From contig WJXW01000011.1 of assembly GCA_015832175.1 (NCBI GenBank), forward strand, positions 1,798,001 to 1,862,000: a stretch of 64,000 nucleotides of DNA, in the 5' to 3' direction. Made by a program: the position numbers and the translations under genes. This DNA is from Paraphaeosphaeria minitans (lineage: Eukaryota; Ascomycota; Dothideomycetes; Pleosporales; Didymosphaeriaceae). Shown one piece after another: positions 9,388-21,728 of the stretch (its first letter is position 1; each line of letters begins with the position of its first letter). The notes under the pieces were generated by a model. That model did not search any database, was not told where the DNA came from, and saw nothing but the letters and a program-made list of their open reading frames with translations.

Positions 9388-12300
9388 GGTTGGGGTGTGT
9401 CCTGGGGTTGGATGAGGGGCCAGGGGGTGTTTGAGGGTGAGGCCTTCGGCCACTTTTGTCTTGTCTTGTTTTTTGTTCTTGTGATATTCAAAAGTGTTTC
9501 TTTAAGGATGCTTTGGTGGTTGAAGTGACGCGCTTTTCAATATTATCACGAGAGATCCTCAATTCCTTGATAGTACATACACGACCAAAGGAAACATCAA
9601 ACCTTACTGATAACGGGACAGCCAGTGAGGGAATCTACGAATCTCCCTTCAGCCTCCACCAAACACTCAGTAAAAGCTTGCCTTTGGTTAACTTGTCCTA
9701 CCGTGGACAGCACGTCAAATAGTTCCCTTATCCTCAACACCATATCTTCTACCGAGATTATCTACGTTCTTGTTCTTTAACTTATCAATTGCTGTTCTTC
9801 GCCCACGCAGCTTACGCCTAGCGGCTATACGTCCTCACATGCTGTACCACCACATCTTCATCCTTACCATCCACCGTCTCATAGTTCATGTTTAAGCAGA
9901 GGAAGCTCAGCAGTAATAACTCATGCTCCTTATCTATCATACACTAATCCAACCTCACAACTTTACCCCTTCTGAGCAACTCTCTAATCCCAGCCTGTTC
10001 CATTTTCTCTCAAGAATTCTGCATCACATGAGCATTTGGTATGTACCTCTATATAACACCACCTAAGTCTAACCTAGATGGCTACAGCATATGTGTGGCG
10101 TGCAGGCGCAGGTGCAAAAGAGAACTCTATCACACGTACGCGATAGATAATCTATATACCATGGACCCTTGTTCCCACAATATGTAAGTGGGCCGTATCA
10201 TTTTGGGAAATCAGTTTGGAAAACCGATTCGGAAAAGAGTCAAGTTGACAAGCGCGACGTCAAGTTTTCTACACTGCAGGACTGCGTGAATTCTACGTTA
10301 ACCCTAACATCGACGACGAAGTAATTCACCAGTGAGAAAACGTTCCAGCGACCGAGTGCAATAATATCGATGTATAGCCTAATAAGGCCACGTATATCTC
10401 TAGGATATGTGGAGCCCACGTCATGTTAGCCTGCATAATGCGGAAAGTATGCACTGAGTGCTGATGGGTAAGAAAACCCCATGATCATACATACGCGGGC
10501 TCTGCACGGTGGCGGTGAATTGTTAGTTGAGCGCCGCATGTGCTCGACGGGAGATTGCACGACACCAGCTCTGTGCCAGAGGTTTCATAATCCCAGCATA
10601 TATCTCCCGAGACATTAGCCACCGTATCACTCCTGGACGATTGCCGTAGAAATACGTTACCGCGGTGGCTTAGCATCAGACCTGGACCGCCTCATGGCCA
10701 TCTCTGAGGCCAGTGCAGCATTTGAGAAATTTGAAACATTTTCGGGGACAATTTGGAAACAGCGAGGAGGTAAAGATCGGTGATATCACCCCATGTCCCG
10801 GGGAATCTGAGCCGATGTGGTCACATCTGCTGCCCCACATTTGAAACATCCCTGTAAGGCTACCTAGAGAAGATCCTCGCCTAGAACTAACTTAAGTCTG
10901 TAAGCACAAACGACGGGCGGCTATGTTTCGGAGAGGCGGAACAAATTGTTGGTCTCGTGATGAGGAAGAACAGTGGAAAAATCTTCACTGCGTCAACGCT
11001 TGCCTGAGAGATCAGGTACTGAAATGTGAGGATCAGCAGAAAAACGCTCGGATTTGCGAAACTGAAAGGTCCACGGCGGGGTTGTCGTAGCGCACAGAGG
11101 TAGTGGCTGTGATGATCGTGATAAATTTTCGCACGTACTGCATCAGTATAGTGAAGAGTTTGAGAAGCTATATGCTTTGTCAAGTCAAACCATTCAGATG
11201 AAAAAAATGGAAATGTGGATCGTGAAAGAAGCGTAGGCCATTCTGATGCAGATCGACATTGGAAACGAGACGGCACCGTAGTGAAAGAGCGATGTCTGCA
11301 TCCGGTTTAGCGTCACGCAGATCAAAGCAAAGAACGATGCCATTGTCACATCGCTCGCGCGCTTCGTTCCTCTGCTCTTCACACCCACCACATAGATACC
11401 TTCTCATCAAGCCCTCCCAAACAAACGGGCTGTGGTCAAGCGCCATATTTCAGCGAAGCGCCGCGCTGTAGTTCACGGCTTCGGTGGAACAGCGGCTGCA
11501 GAGGTAGGTAGCGCACACCAATATCGACCGACGGTTTCAACCGCTGCACACGTGTCCACAACACCAGCGACGCCCGGTGGAGCCATGACCGCTCCTGCTA
11601 GGCTACTACGGTCGAATAGTTCGAGACTCTTCTCCAGATTTGCAGACCCGCAGCGTTGCTGTCGGTAGTCTACAGTATCCCGGCGCTATGAACAGTACGG
11701 TACCTAGCGAAGCCTGCGGGACGTGCACCCGCGCAAAGCAGTTTTGCTGCCAGCGTTTTACCGTCCACCTACGGTCTACCTATCCTCGGAGGCGGGTCGG
11801 TGAAACATATCGTGGAAGGAGCTTGATCGACCGCAGAACCCACCTGTTGGTTACGAGCTAAGAGGGGCTGCCGAATGAGGGGAATAGAAACTTTCGAAGG
11901 ACAGCACGACGATCAACTTGTGCAGATGTCGAGAATTCGACAGATGCGACAACTTAACAGCCCCTCGAAAATTGGCATTGGCACTATGCCTTATAAGCGG
12001 CCAATACTGTCGACGGAAAAGATGCCTGGTGCCTCGCGCAAACTACACTGCATGTGTGATAGTAAACGAGGTCTCACAGCGAAGCCACCAAAAAACACTG
12101 CCTTTCCAGAGGTGTGCCATGTCCGCATTCAAGAATGCAAGCTGTGCGGTGGACGGACACCCTGGCAGCGGGTCTGCAAGCGAGTGCGCTTTCAGCTCCG
12201 CAGCGAGCCTCTAGGTACAGTATTCATCAACACTGCCTCAACCTCACAGGGTGCTGTAAGACTCATTACCGGAAGGTCTGCACATGATTGAAACGATTCC

Positions 12301-12572
12301 GCTGCTATCCTGTCGATATTCCCGACATCTCGCACGGAAGCCGGAAGGCGTACGCCCGTCAGGGTCAATGTACACTGTGCTTACCATGACAAACATGAAG
12401 TCCGCGCCGCTGATGGTTTGTTTCTCCACAGCAACGGAGGGCAGCGGAAAGCGTTGCAGCTTTCGCTGAACCTTGTTGTGGAGTGATTAGGCGTGGTGAA
12501 GATCATGGCAACCGGCGGCGGTTCCCTGTCGCAATTAATTGCACCCTTCACAATACTCGCCTAGATGGTGTG

Positions 12573-12629
<57 letters not shown>

Positions 12630-13723
12630 ATGTTCCGAGTGACAGCACGAAGGTGATCGACATTGACTGGACGACAACGAAGACAAATACGCCGCATACG
12701 TGGCGTTCAGTCTGGCAGACTAGGACACATCATTCAGTGTTGCATAACTGCAGTGCACGTTGCGAGCGTTGAAGGAGCTTCGCCCAGTCAACTTGGGCGG
12801 TCTTGTTTCCTTGGCAGCATTCGGCTACCTTCACATTATTTTGCCGTCCTCTCCACCGATATGCTTTCAGCTCATCTTCTGGCCTGTCTCTGTGAGGCAA
12901 GAAGATGGAGATGAGCACGACCCATGCGAAGGTCTGGAACACCATCATGCAGTGGAGCCGCGCAATGTCACAAAGCAGTCGTTCTCTGCCCAGAAATGAT
13001 TTCACCTCAGTTCATGCTCTTACGCCGATCCAGCATGGACTTCGCCCGCGGGTTTTGCGATGTGCAAGAGACGCTGAGTAGGTAGGACCTGACTCTATTT
13101 AATCGCCCCTCTCGCTAGCGTAGGTACGCCACAGCGCACATCTGAAACGTGGTGCCCGAACGCCCAGGCCGACGGTTCATCGACGAATACTGAACTATTT
13201 CTAAGAAAATCAGGCGCTAGTCCGACGATCTACAAACACCATGTTTGGCGGATCTAACCAGGTGTGTGCTTACTCAGGTCAAGATACAACAGCATGCCCC
13301 TGACGGCGCCTCAGACTCAATTTAGCGACCCCTGCCGCATGTTAACGTCTAAGTGTGCGGAGAAACAACCAGTGTAGGCGTTTGATACAGGCCAGCTAAG
13401 GCCTGCTCCGTCTGCTTACCGCCGTATGACGCTGAGCATTGGCAAGCCCCTGAGCATGCTTGTCCAATCGCTAGGATGCGGGAGCTGCAGGCACCTAGCG
13501 GACAGCCGAGAGGACGCTGATTGCACCATGGCGCCCAGAAACTGCACATGTGGACTGCGACCTGAAGTGGAGGAGTGGAGTGCGGCAGTCCGGCTACCCA
13601 AGCAGCGGATTCGCTGCGATATGGAGCCTTCAGGGGGCACACGGAACTTTGGTGGGATCGTGCATACGCTGTGCCCAGAAGGCACAGAATTGAGGGAGAT
13701 ACGATGGCGTCGGCCACGCAGGC
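9388..13723. other. 4.3-kb gene desert
   Basis: No frame here shows a domain, signal peptide or plausible exon chain; the frames are short and overlap on both strands. Features are a TG microsatellite (12576-12626) and, at the right end, the promoter of the secreted CAP-like gene. Base composition is normal, so it is not part of the AT-rich repeat compartment. Confidence 0.5.
12576..12626. repeat. (TG)n microsatellite
   Basis: About 51 bases of uninterrupted GT/TG dinucleotide, preceded by the imperfect tgagag. It is intergenic and likely length-variable. Confidence 0.97.
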
Positions 13724-13731
13724 GTATATAA
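13724..13731 (+). promoter_or_regulatory. TATA box of the CAP-like secreted protein gene
   Basis: The motif gtatataa lies about 220 bases before ATG 13947 and is followed by a C/T- and A/C-rich leader. Position and sequence fit a core promoter; transcription start not known. Confidence 0.5.
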
Positions 13732-13946
13732 CCAGCAGTCGCGCGCTCCTCTTCTACCACAGACAAGTCTGAGACTTCAACGAGACCAGTCACTCTTTGT
13801 TCTATTCACGCTCTTTACCACGTTCCTTTGAGGACACCACCTTCGTTACCAACACAACAAAGCAATCCAAATCACCAAATTTAGCCACTCACTTCAAAAA
13901 CACTCGTCGAGTCCACTCAACTTGTCACCCAAGAACCAAATTGAAA

Positions 13947-14648
13947 ATGCACGCCTACGCTACCCTCGGTATGCTTGCCCTTGCGGGCTCTGCCATGGCT
14001 GCCCCCAAGCCTCGCTACGGTGGCTACGGTGGCCACGGAGGCAACCCACACGTCGTCTGGGAGACGGCTGTCGTCACCGTCATCGTTGGCCCTGACGGCC
14101 AGCCCATCGATGCAGCTGCCCCTACGCCTGCCCCAGAGCCCCTGCAGGGATACGTTCCCGCTCCCGCTGAGCCCTCCTCCGCCGTGGTGAAGCCTCCTCC
14201 GCCCCAGTCCTACCAGGTTCCCGAGCAACCATCCCCTACCCCGTCTCCCGAGCCCAGCAATCCTCCGTCTTCCGGCGGTGGCTACATCGACATCGCCAAC
14301 CAGTGGCGCGCCAAGTTGGGTCTCCCCGCCTACGAACAGGACGATACTCTCCAGAACAACGCCTTGAAGACCTGCGACGATGGTAATGGTGAGATGGTCC
14401 ACGAGCTCAACCCCGGAACCTTCGGCCAGACCCTCGCCCCTGGACAACCCGACGAGTTCGAGCGCGTCTTCGTTGGCGGCTGGCTCTGCGAGAGGCCCGA
14501 CCTCCCCGGCCTCGACGGCATCTGCAACACCATGTCGCAGGGCTGGGCCTACAACGGCCAGACCGGTCACGCCGACATCATCACCGGCGACTACAAGAAG
14601 ATCGGATGCGCCAATGCCAAGGGCATCTGGGGCTGCGACTACGCCTAA
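13947..14648 (+). CDS. Secreted CAP/SCP (PR-1-like) family protein, 233 aa
   Basis: A single exon from ATG 13947 to TAA 14648. The ATG preceded by ttgaaa was chosen because it begins a good signal peptide (MHAYATLGMLALAGSAMA, cleavage likely before AP). A Gly/Tyr-rich stretch follows (YGGYGGHGG), then a long Pro/Ser/Ala linker (about residues 50-112, PAPEP, KPPPPQ, PSPTPSPEP). The C-terminal globular domain starts at ANQWRAKLGLPAYEQDD. It shows features of CAP domains: a helix with paired Asn-Asn-Ala, a conserved His in MVHELNPGTFGQTLAPG, TGHADIITGDYKKIGCA matching the GHYTQxVW-type signature, and Cys pairs before the end. The usual catalytic-like residues are only partly kept. Such proteins are extracellular, with proposed lipid or sterol binding and roles in host interaction; that role is inference here. 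Confidence 0.82.
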   Translation: MHAYATLGMLALAGSAMAAPKPRYGGYGGHGGNPHVVWETAVVTVIVGPDGQPIDAAAPTPAPEPLQGYVPAPAEPSSAVVKPPPPQSYQVPEQPSPTPSPEPSNPPSSGGGYIDIANQWRAKLGLPAYEQDDTLQNNALKTCDDGNGEMVHELNPGTFGQTLAPGQPDEFERVFVGGWLCERPDLPGLDGICNTMSQGWAYNGQTGHADIITGDYKKIGCANAKGIWGCDYA

Positions 14649-15568
14649 GCGCGTCGTCTCCTCTAGGTACAGCAGATAGATCGGTCGGGTTACCGCTGGA
14701 GTTCAAAAGCTGGGTGTGGGAGGACGTGGATGCGCCAGAATTCTGTTCTTGTCAGTACGTTGATTGTACGATTCTTGATTTTAGACGGCTAGTCGCTGCA
14801 ATTGATGCGTTTATCTCATGGCTGAAACACGCGTGCTTTTCATAATTACCTGACCATGCTTTCAGTCCTTGGTTCTGTTTCCAGGCTCACGTAGCGATCG
14901 ACTCGGCGATTAAGCACCCAAGCACAGCAAGCAAGCAAGCGCCATACCGTCGCTAATTTCACAGCCTCAGCTAATCAGAGCGCTGGGCGTGAAGTCCTCG
15001 CCGACGTGCTGCCGCACCGCTGGAGCCTGGAAACAGCAGCGATGCACGAAGAGTTCGTCGGCGCGTTGTTCTAGACGCATGAGATGACCTGCGTCACGTT
15101 GCCGGAGGTGAGGTCGACGCCGGGGAAGGAAGACCGTGCCAAGCGAGACACTCCGCAGATGTCAGCGACCAGACCGAGGCGATCCACGAGGAGCATATAC
15201 TGCTGGCGTCGCTGTCACTGCTGCGCTCGCGCGATGATGTTGAAGGAGAGCTTGCGGGATGGCAGGGACTGGTGTTGGGTGACGGCTGCACGATCAACAT
15301 ACCTACAGTTTTGTGTCATCCCGATCAATTAGGTACGAACTATCCCTCGACTCATTGACCTTAGAGTCAGGATACTTCGTTCGTCGTCGACTGTCAGAAT
15401 CACATCTATCAGTCAGAATGAACGCCGGTGCTGACACCCACGCGCGGGCTCCGTAAGACACAACCAACACCGCGCACCAGCTCTTTCAGGTCTGCCTCAT
15501 TAGCATGAGGAGGTTCGTCATTGGGTCTGCCGACAGTGTACTGGAAGCCAGGCATGCCGACACCCTCA
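14649..15568. other. Intergenic region, possibly lost 5' part of the monooxygenase
   Basis: No recognisable coding sequence. The N-terminal half of the flavin monooxygenase relic (FAD- and NADPH-binding Rossmann folds) should lie here if the gene had decayed in place, but I cannot find its GxGxxG motifs, so it seems deleted. Confidence 0.45.
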
Positions 15569-16374
15569 AAGGAGCTGTACATCTTCCAGCGCAGGCCCTC
15601 GTCCATCGATGTGCGCAACAACCAGGACACCGACGCGGTGTGGTTCCAAGGCCTGCAATCCGTCTGGTAGAAAGCCCGTATACATAACTTCAACCGCCTG
15701 ATCAACGGCACGGAGCGATTTCGACCTCGTGAACGACAACTGGACGTCCGTCGGGTGCCTGCCCATGAAGGACCCGTCTGACCCCGTGGCTGAGAGCACG
15801 CGGATTGACTTCGCGAAGATGGAGGAGGTGATGCAGCGGGTGAGCGCTGTTGTGAAGGACGATGAGACGGCGGAGAGTCTGAAGGCGTACTACGTACAAT
15901 TGCCCCTGCAAGCGGCCCTGGTTCCACGATGAGTACCTCCAAACCTTCAATCGCCCCTCAGTCCACCTCATCGACACGCCTGGCGCGGACGTCGACGCAC
16001 TCATCCCCCACCGCCATCGTTGCGCGCGGGAATTTAGGTATACGACGTCGACGCAATCATCTTCAGCATGGGATTCGAGGCGAGCAACGACTGGAGCCAC
16101 AGGACGGGGCATCGCCGTGAAGTGAAAAGCTGGTCTTTCGACGCTACACGGCTACGCAACCCGCGGCTTCCCCAACGCCTTCTTCGTGCAGTACTATCAA
16201 GCTGCGCTGACATTCAACCTCATGCACGTCACAGGCGAGCAAGCCAGCCACCTCGTGCACATCATATCCACCACCAAGGCCCGAGGTAAACGTACCCTGG
16301 AACTTACGCAGGAGGCGGAGGATGCCTGGGTTAAAACGGTTGTAGGCGGTCCGGCAGGCATGGCGGGCTTTTGA
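15569..16374 (+). pseudogene. Baeyer-Villiger-type flavin monooxygenase, C-terminal relic
   Basis: The plus strand carries, in the right order but in changing frames, the C-terminal half of an FAD-dependent Baeyer-Villiger monooxygenase (phenylacetone monooxygenase-like), an enzyme using NADPH and oxygen to turn ketones into esters or lactones. Visible blocks are KELYIFQRRPSSIDVRNN (15569 on), VWFQGLQSVW followed by an in-frame TAG at 15668-15670, FVNDNW-like [57 protein letters not shown] and STLHGYATRGFPNAFFVQYYQ, then the tail to TGA 16374. At least three frame changes and one stop break it, and the two nucleotide-binding folds are missing. Many such enzymes serve secondary metabolism, but no partner genes remain here. 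Confidence 0.86.
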
Positions 16375-19300
16375 TGTGGGATGGCGCGCCGTAGATAAGT
16401 TGACAATTAAAAACTGATATACAGTAGGTATGATTTTGAGTCGAGCGGTCTCCTATTTGTCTCCAGCGTGTGCATTCCGGAGTCACTCGCACGCTTCGCC
16501 CGCCCGTCAAAGCGCACCCATAGCTTTTTTTTTCAAATACATCGGTGTTCAATCATACCCAATCATCGTGATAATGCCATCTCCATTAGAACCTTATGCC
16601 CACCCATCAGACTATCCATACAATATCGTACAAAGTCCCCACGCCTCCGCAGCCTAAGCCCAAGCTCATTCCCTTCCCCCGTAGAAATACCGCGGATGCA
16701 CCGGCGTCTTCACGAGGCAGTTTATCACGCGCTCGCCAAACGCAATCACGATGAAAAGGTAGAACACCTCGAGCATGTCTATCGCCCGGTCGGAGGTGTT
16801 AGGCGTAGGGTTTTGGCCGGGAACTTAAACTAGAGGATTTTGAAAATAGAGGGAGTCGTGCGTTGAGACGCTGACGAAGATTGTCAAGGTTGGGATTCGA
16901 AGACGATGAGTTGTATCTCAGGTGTTGGAGATGTTCTTGTCGAGATGGGTACCCGAGGCGGAATGCGGGTTGGTGCTCAAACTTTCGGCCAAGAAGTCGG
17001 GATGTAATCCGTCGGCAGGTTGCCTTTAACGTACAGGTATTCCCACAGTCTGACGATTCGATTATACTAGCTTCCGATTTTGCTGGACGGGGTGCTGGGT
17101 GATGCGAACGGGAGATAGTAATGATGCGACGACAGTATTGTCGAGTGGGCAAGTCGTGCTGTAGGTAGGTATACAGTTCATGAGTCCCAGTAACAAGCGC
17201 GAATCGGAGTATCCTACGTAGATCCACATGTGCCGTCCGATATTCGCAGCGGCACGTTCGCCAACGGCCAGACTCGGGACACGGGAAGCCACCCGATTTC
17301 CAAATCGCAAAAACGGATAAGGAATCCCGGGAATGTGTCAGATGAGTTGAACCATGGCTGTGGCTACCGAGCTTGAGCTGTATTTGTAGAACGTGGGATG
17401 CGCCAATTGTGCATGGAGGATCCGCGTGGGCTGTGAAAGCGGGGTGGGCCAATCGCGTGGACGCATTGTGGGTCTAGTGGCCGAATGAGGAAATGAAGTG
17501 CGGTTTCTGGTTTTGGGAGAGTAAGAACACGCTCCCCTTGGAGGTCAAGCAATACTATGGTTGAGTTCTCTTCTATATCATGTCATGTGTGCACCTTGAT
17601 TTCGAAGTGTCGATGTATTGTTGTACATCCTGAACATCGATATTTACGTCACTGTCACTTGAAGAGGCACATTTTGACATTTTCATAGCATGAGGTATTA
17701 CCGTACCCCTTACATATTGTTGGTCTTGGAGGATTCTGCGCTCTATTTATGACGTCTTCTAAGGTATCTCCCCTTCTACTAAGAGGATAAAGCATAAATC
17801 GCGCTCGTGTCGGAAACTGTTGAAGGTCGCGATAGGAGGACAATGTCACCAAACCGACTGCAGCAAGCTGGACGCGAAATATGGGATGTTGCGATGCGCG
17901 ATTAAAGGTTGATCGACGATTAATAACAACGTATATAACATGCAAGCCTCTTCTCACTCAAACCCTTCGTTCTGCGGCAGAGGTACGCTTGAGATGATTC
18001 ATGGCATACCCCTCGCCTCTAAACGTCCTGCAATAATGCGCTTGATCGGCGGCATGCAGTTGCACACTTGAAGTAGAGCTCTACTCTAGTACTAGCAGCG
18101 CCGCATCTAAACATCGGCTCGGGTATACCGAGCTTATTTAGAGGTTGATTAGGAGGGCACTACAAGTCCTTGTTGCAAGTAACGGTTCCTCAAGACATCT
18201 GTAGAAACGTCAGCTCGGTTAACTTCCGCGAATTCGACAACTAGTCATTTACATCCGGGGAATCAATCCCAAAGCTATTATGGTGGCCAGGGCAGTCATC
18301 GACACCCTCGCCCTGCCCACACTCCAGCCTGAGCAAATACTGCACCTTTCGAATGCATGGTTGTGAGGTCAAAATAACCTAACGACGATAGATCGAGAGT
18401 ATGCTGCCCCTTTTCGTAGGCTTTGATGAGCATCTACCTGGGTGTCATTTCACCCGTAGAAGCGTTCTCTCGCGGAGAATTTCCAGTTTTCCCAAGCAAC
18501 GAATGGCGGGATGGTGCGAAAGGCGCCCAGACGTAAGACCAGGGCAGCAGAGCAATCAACCGAGACATCGAAAGAACAAACATACAACGATAAGTACGCG
18601 GGTATATAGCATCGAATGTCGTGTGTTCGGATACTGCCATAGCTGTGCACTCCCTAGCGCACCCCTTCCAACTACATACCATAGGCTGGCCTTGACAAGG
18701 CAAAGCCGCTCGTAAGATCTGCGTAGGTACTTCGATGTCTTCCATGACCTATGGATATAAGCCTGGGTGGTATATAGGGCTGATAGGAAAAAAGTAACGG
18801 ACATTCTCAACTTATTGAAAACATCCACTGAATTGAACTGTCCGCCCAGAAGTTGATGATGTGAAGTAATGCGCTCGTTCGAATAACCGGCGTGAGGGCC
18901 CAAGGAGAGGTTATTCCTTATCTTAGCAGTCTCAGACAGGAGAAAGATAATCAACTGTAGTTGTGAATGTTAGAATTAATACACTTTTAGACTTTATCTC
19001 TTTAGTAGTACTACTGGTGAACTGTTTCTTAAACTTAAAATTATTTAAAAACTATGTTACTACTATGTGAATTTATCCACGACTTCTAAGATGTTCTTCC
19101 CAAAGATGTTGCTGTCGCCCTCTTTGTCAAGTTCTTCCTCGCCCACACTCATCAATAATTCGTGCAGGTGCGCATTGCGATGGCACTTGAAAGCTCATCT
19201 TCTTCTCTGCTCCATATCGCACAAACCAGCTGGGTAGTTACGCTCCTGCTTACGTACGTATTTATCACCGAATCATCACTTAGGCCCAACATGCGAAAGG

Positions 19301-21728
19301 TCTATTGATGCGACGTGCGCTCATGAGCAAATGGTGAAATACTTATTAAAGCGACATGTACTATGAAACATTGGCACCTATTGATGCGCTCCGCACGGTC
19401 CAAATTGCAATAGAACAAGACAGCCGCCCTAGTCATTCCCTCATGGCTGTAAGACGTCACCGCTCCAGGATTTAGGTTGGCTGCTTGCTTGTAGCTGCCT
19501 TCTTCAGATGCACATCTGCGATGAGCATTCCAACGAAAATAAAAAGTAATTTTTGGGTAAGCACCCGGCCCCACCACATATCCCGAGACATAGGAACCCC
19601 AGGACTGAAGCCCTAGAGACTCCCATTATCTCCCAATTCCTCCACTGCCGCGGCTCGACTACCGGTCGATCGGATAGTTCCATAACCAAAGTATGGGGAT
19701 CTGAGCTTACGGGGCGTGCCTGATGGAGCAGACCATTCCCCTCGCTGCCACGGGCTTTTCAGCCTGTTCTGACCTGCAAAGGCAAGCCGTATCTGTTGGC
19801 AATTGTAAACTCGCGACCCTGCGGTATCCCGCCAAGGACCTTTCACGTTCAAGATTCCAAGGCCTTGAGGATCCAGGTCAACAGAGAGCACTGCGAACAG
19901 TACCTCCGCTGCATATGATATCGCAAATGCATGAGACATGCACGAAGCTCGGGACTTCGGTCTTCACCTGCTGCTAGGCCAACTTGCCCTTGTTTCCACG
20001 TCGGTGAAGCAACCCCGGAAAGAGCCTCCCACTGACCTACTGAGGATGCAAAGACAACTGTGATTGACCTTGAGGCGAGTCCGCGCGCAGAGGCGGGACA
20101 GACGCCCAACACCAAGCAGAGCTTGATAGATGTGTGGTCCACAGGTCCCCGACAAGGATACTTAGACAGCCTCGAGGCAACCGATGCCCCCGTTGGGCGT
20201 GGCTCGATCGACGGTAGAGGCTTTCGCTGCCGCAAAGAGGGAGGCGCCGTCTTGTTGCGGGGAGATGCAAGAATGGCAGTTACAAGAGCGGTTCACGCAG
20301 AACCAAGGAAAGGAAGCGGTGCGGTGCAACCCGACAAGAGAGGGGAGGGGAGATTAATTAGGTAAAATGGCTGCCCAGATAGAAGCTGGTCAGGAGAAAG
20401 AGGTTTGTTGCTTGTGTTAAGGTCGAGAGTTGAAATCGCGACAACGAAAACTTTATGACAACAAAGCGCACGAGCCAACTGGGTTCGCCGTCAAACAAAC
20501 GGAATTTCTACGCGCTTCCACAGCGTGACCCGGTAAAATTTCGGTGAACGTCAACGTGAGACGTTTTCAAGGCACTGTAAGACGTTACTTGCCACTTGGA
20601 AGACTAGGTTGTGCTAGAAAAAGGTGTTTCGCTGCCATTGGCCTTATCCTGCACCTACATCGAGTGCCTTTGCGGCATGGCAGATTGTTCCTTTGTTCAG
20701 GATGTAGTCCTTCTCTAATTTGCTATTTGTCCTTGTATGAGAGCAAATGAACTTCGCAGCTAATACCTTAGCCATAAGCTAAACGCGTTCGGGAGAGATA
20801 AGAAGACAACGTAAAGATTCCATTCCTGCTTTGACTCTTACTGGCACGCAATTGTATCGACCTCGATACAGATGTTAATATAGACATACAATTCCGTCAA
20901 ACGTCCCATGTTCAGCCACCAACAGATGAACGACAAATCAACATCCATACTGTCCAACCTGGCAGTCCTCAGCTCGACGTTCTAATAAAACTAATACTGT
21001 ATTTGGTCACACCTTTGCACGCTGTGGAGCATAAAGATCGATTCACTCGAATTATTCAAACTAGTTGGACTTGATGAACTGTTTGATGGCGTAAGAATGT
21101 AATCATGTCTGAGGATAACGAAACTGAGGGACTGCGAGCAGAGGACGGCGGCGAAGGCGAAGGCGAGCAAATTGATCATTGAGCTCAGGGCGAGAATCGA
21201 TGGCGACGGTGAGGAACCACCTGAAGCTGTCAAATGTGTCGCTATCCCTGGCACAGATAATGCGTTTGAAGTGAGGAGGATCGAATGTGACGGGGACCGC
21301 GGCTCCTCTGTAACACATCTCCCGGGAATTCTTCCTCGCTGTCCCACAAAAGTGCGGTGCTCTTCCAGCCGTTGAACTCTAGCTCCAGACAAACCGATTT
21401 CAGGGTGATAGATCGTTAAGAAGAGGCTGAACATGAAGAAGCGGCTGCGGATGGTAGGTGAGAACTACTATCTAAGGATGAGTCTGACGAGGAGACTGCA
21501 ACAAAGCATTGGCTTGAGCGCTGGGTGCTAGGGTATTACAAAAACCACGTAGCCAACCGTAGCGCCCGAGGGGCCTCGAGCATCGAGAGGAGCCGTTGCG
21601 AAAGACGGAGCTAGACCTGTAGCAAAGACGCAGTGTGTATATGAGAATTGTATAGGCCTGTCTTTCATTATCGTATGGCACGTCACAGCCGCATCCAAAC
21701 TATATACACACTGTGTCGGTCCAACTCT
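16375..21728. other. 5.4-kb stretch without a supported gene
   Basis: Many short frames on both strands, none with a recognisable domain. A minus-strand frame at about 16662-16797 reads as a hydrophobic helix followed by a charged end (LEVFYLFIVIAFGERVI) and may be a last exon or relic of an unknown membrane protein. A short AT-rich patch lies at about 18950-19075. A minus-strand frame at 20991-21434 is open but featureless. The right end is the downstream region of the ACBP gene. Confidence 0.45.

Noticed and set aside
12539..12772. Reading frame with a poly-Cys-Val run
   Set aside because: It is translation of the TG microsatellite.
15409..15942. 177-codon minus-strand frame
   Set aside because: It overlaps the flavin monooxygenase relic, whose plus-strand motifs are unmistakable; the minus frame is a shadow.
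16799..17452. 217-codon minus-strand frame
   Set aside because: Composition is uneven, it has no domain or intron signals, and it conflicts with the hydrophobic frame just left of it. Treated as chance.
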